Source: Candidatus Zixiibacteriota bacterium
GTDB lineage: Bacteria > Zixibacteria > MSB-5A5 > CAIYYT01
Direction: 5' to 3'
Length of the DNA: 14,885 bases
Assembly: GCA_026397575.1 (NCBI GenBank)
Contig: JAPLUP010000387.1
Location: forward strand, 1 to 14,885
Shown here: piece after piece, positions 13,742-14,885 of the stretch
Numbering within the stretch: position 1 is the stretch's first letter
Layout of the letters: every line of letters begins with the position of its first letter
Made by a program: the position numbers and the translations under genes
The notes under the pieces: generated by a model
The model's input: only the letters and a program-made list of their open reading frames with translations
Database searches by the model: none
Told to the model about the DNA's origin: nothing

Positions 13742-14885
13742 ATGTCTAGAGTTAAAGCTTTAAGTGTTTTGTTAATTGCAGCGGTAAGTCTGACCCAATT
13801 CATTGGATGTCCTAGCAAAGACAGGGGCACAACGCCAACACAGACTGTTGTGCAAATGAGCGGCACGGTCAGTTTCCCCAATCTAACTACTTCGGCGTTG
13901 AACGGCTTGACTGTCGGATTCGGAAACTACGAGAGCTCTCCTGACACGACAGGCGCTTTCAGAATCCAGGGCAACGGGCATGTTGTCGGCGTAGCAATGG
14001 CCTATAGCGAGCAGCAGACGCCAATGTTGATGAGCGTATGCCCCGATCCGAGTGCCGATGCGCACTTGGAAATCGATGCCCATTCGACCGCAATCGCACT
14101 GGCATTCCTCAATCCATTCATCTGCATAGCCGATCCAACACATGCTCAGGAGATCATTGAGCGACTGGAAGTGCTACCGGAGTTGACAGATATTGAAGAC
14201 CTTATCACCGCGAAACTGTCTGCAGATCCGGAAGCACTCGGAATAGAGGATGCCGAAATCGATGCAAGTATTAGCGCATTGGTGATGGCGTATTTTAACT
14301 CCTATCCCCAGGAAGTCGGCGAGCGGCTGGCTGCGGTCGGCGGCGCTTTGTCCGGAGGCACACCCAAACTGGCTACCAGCCCACCGGAAATCGATCCCAA
14401 TTACAGTAAGAGCGGGCTGAGGTTGACTTGGGAAAACGGCAGCACCTACAAGATAACAAACTCCTATGGCCGCTGGTGCTATTGCTGTACTCCGGAGGAT
14501 ACCTTCTTTGTCTTCCCGAATGGCGACCTACTCGACTGGATCAGGAATGACCGACCGTTCCCTCCCTCAGAACGCAAATTCAATATGGACGTCGTCGCCG
14601 GTGAGGATACGTCCTGGGTAGAACTGTACGGCTACGGCTTCTCGTCGATTTCGAGCAATTCATGGGACAACTTGTCACACACTGAAAAGAAATATGTGCA
14701 TGCCGGTGGGATTACGACCGTCACGATGGAGTTGTTCGTCCCGACAATTTCTGCGATCTGCAACGTCCCAAGGGCTTTCGGCAACGAGAAAGTCGCCCAA
14801 CTCTGGAGTCGATCGGGGTGGAACTTTATTGTGGATAATGCGAAACTCGTTCAACGGCTCGAAGAGTACATCAAAGCCAACAATC
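13742..14885 (+). CDS. Large predicted lipoprotein, 3' end outside window
   Basis: An open frame of 381 codons from ATG 13742 without a stop before the right edge. AGGAG (13729-13733) lies eight bases upstream. The N-terminus M-S-R-V-K-A-L-S-V, a hydrophobic core and lipobox F-I-G-C (Cys23) mark a lipoprotein signal. Residues about 39-90 look like a small beta domain of the kind in which G-x-V strands lead to D-T-T-G-A-F-R-I. A helical region around 115-190 contains S-T-A-I-A-L-A-F-L-N-P-F and acidic helices. A Cys-rich patch R-W-C-Y-C-C-T lies near residue 245. The family is not recognised; the layout resembles cell-surface lipoproteins of uncultivated FCB-type bacteria. The minus-strand open frames inside it (13642-13881, 13883-14143) are shadows. 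Confidence 0.85.
   Translation, partial: MSRVKALSVLLIAAVSLTQFIGCPSKDRGTTPTQTVVQMSGTVSFPNLTTSALNGLTVGFGNYESSPDTTGAFRIQGNGHVVGVAMAYSEQQTPMLMSVCPDPSADAHLEIDAHSTAIALAFLNPFICIADPTHAQEIIERLEVLPELTDIEDLITAKLSADPEALGIEDAEIDASISALVMAYFNSYPQEVGERLAAVGGALSGGTPKLATSPPEIDPNYSKSGLRLTWENGSTYKITNSYGRWCYCCTPEDTFFVFPNGDLLDWIRNDRPFPPSERKFNMDVVAGEDTSWVELYGYGFSSISSNSWDNLSHTEKKYVHAGGITTVTMELFVPTISAICNVPRAFGNEKVAQLWSRSGWNFIVDNAKLVQRLEEYIKANN

Noticed and set aside
1..14885. CRISPR array, phage genes or toxin-antitoxin pair
   Set aside because: No spaced identical repeats of CRISPR length, no structural phage genes and no paired small genes with toxin-like features were seen.

Overview
The window looks like chromosomal DNA of a Gram-negative, double-membraned bacterium of roughly even GC content. 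It carries an outer-membrane TonB-type receptor, a TolC-type channel, lipobox signal peptides and a PepSY-like periplasmic protein. The receptor has an N-terminal carboxypeptidase-regulatory-like domain and an 'OMP_b-brl_3'-type barrel, a combination common in the FCB group. Clear Shine-Dalgarno sites precede most genes, which argues against a typical Bacteroidota. An uncultivated FCB-type lineage (Zixibacteria/Marinimicrobia-like) is a guess only.

Left part (1-5250, minus strand): a small PepSY-like secreted protein with a frameshift is followed by a tripartite efflux operon in the order TolC-type channel, lipoprotein membrane fusion protein, RND permease. The permease is cut off after about 712 native residues. 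Its broken end lies next to the start of another gene that leaves the window, as expected if an insertion sequence had landed there.

Middle (5248-8899): a histidine kinase/OmpR-family regulator pair (minus strand, regulator first), then a YVTN beta-propeller gene (minus strand) broken by an internal deletion, then a 417-bp divergent intergenic region.

Receptor (8900-11326, plus strand): a full-length TonB-dependent-receptor-like outer-membrane protein.

The most interesting signal joins these parts. Direct repeats of TTTTCAT (or one-base variants) with exact 11-bp spacing occur upstream of the PepSY/efflux unit (5186-5203), the regulator-kinase operon (7358-7375) and the receptor (8804-8832, three copies), each pointing toward its gene. 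Heptamers repeating every helical turn are what OmpR/PhoB-family regulators bind. The likely reading is one autoregulated regulon: the kinase senses an envelope or chemical signal, and the regulator controls its own operon, an outer-membrane receptor, a small periplasmic PepSY protein and an efflux pump. A near-copy of the receptor site lies at 7440-7463.

Right part (11327-14885): a degenerate tmRNA-3'-end-like segment, a tRNA-Ser(UGA) with its promoter, a DinB/YfiT-family protein, a convergent protein with a plausible transglutaminase/NAT-like Cys-His-Asp triad, and a large lipoprotein that runs off the right edge. Three damaged genes (RND permease, YVTN propeller, PepSY) and a possible tmRNA fragment suggest an accessory region in decay, or, for the single-base case, a sequence error.
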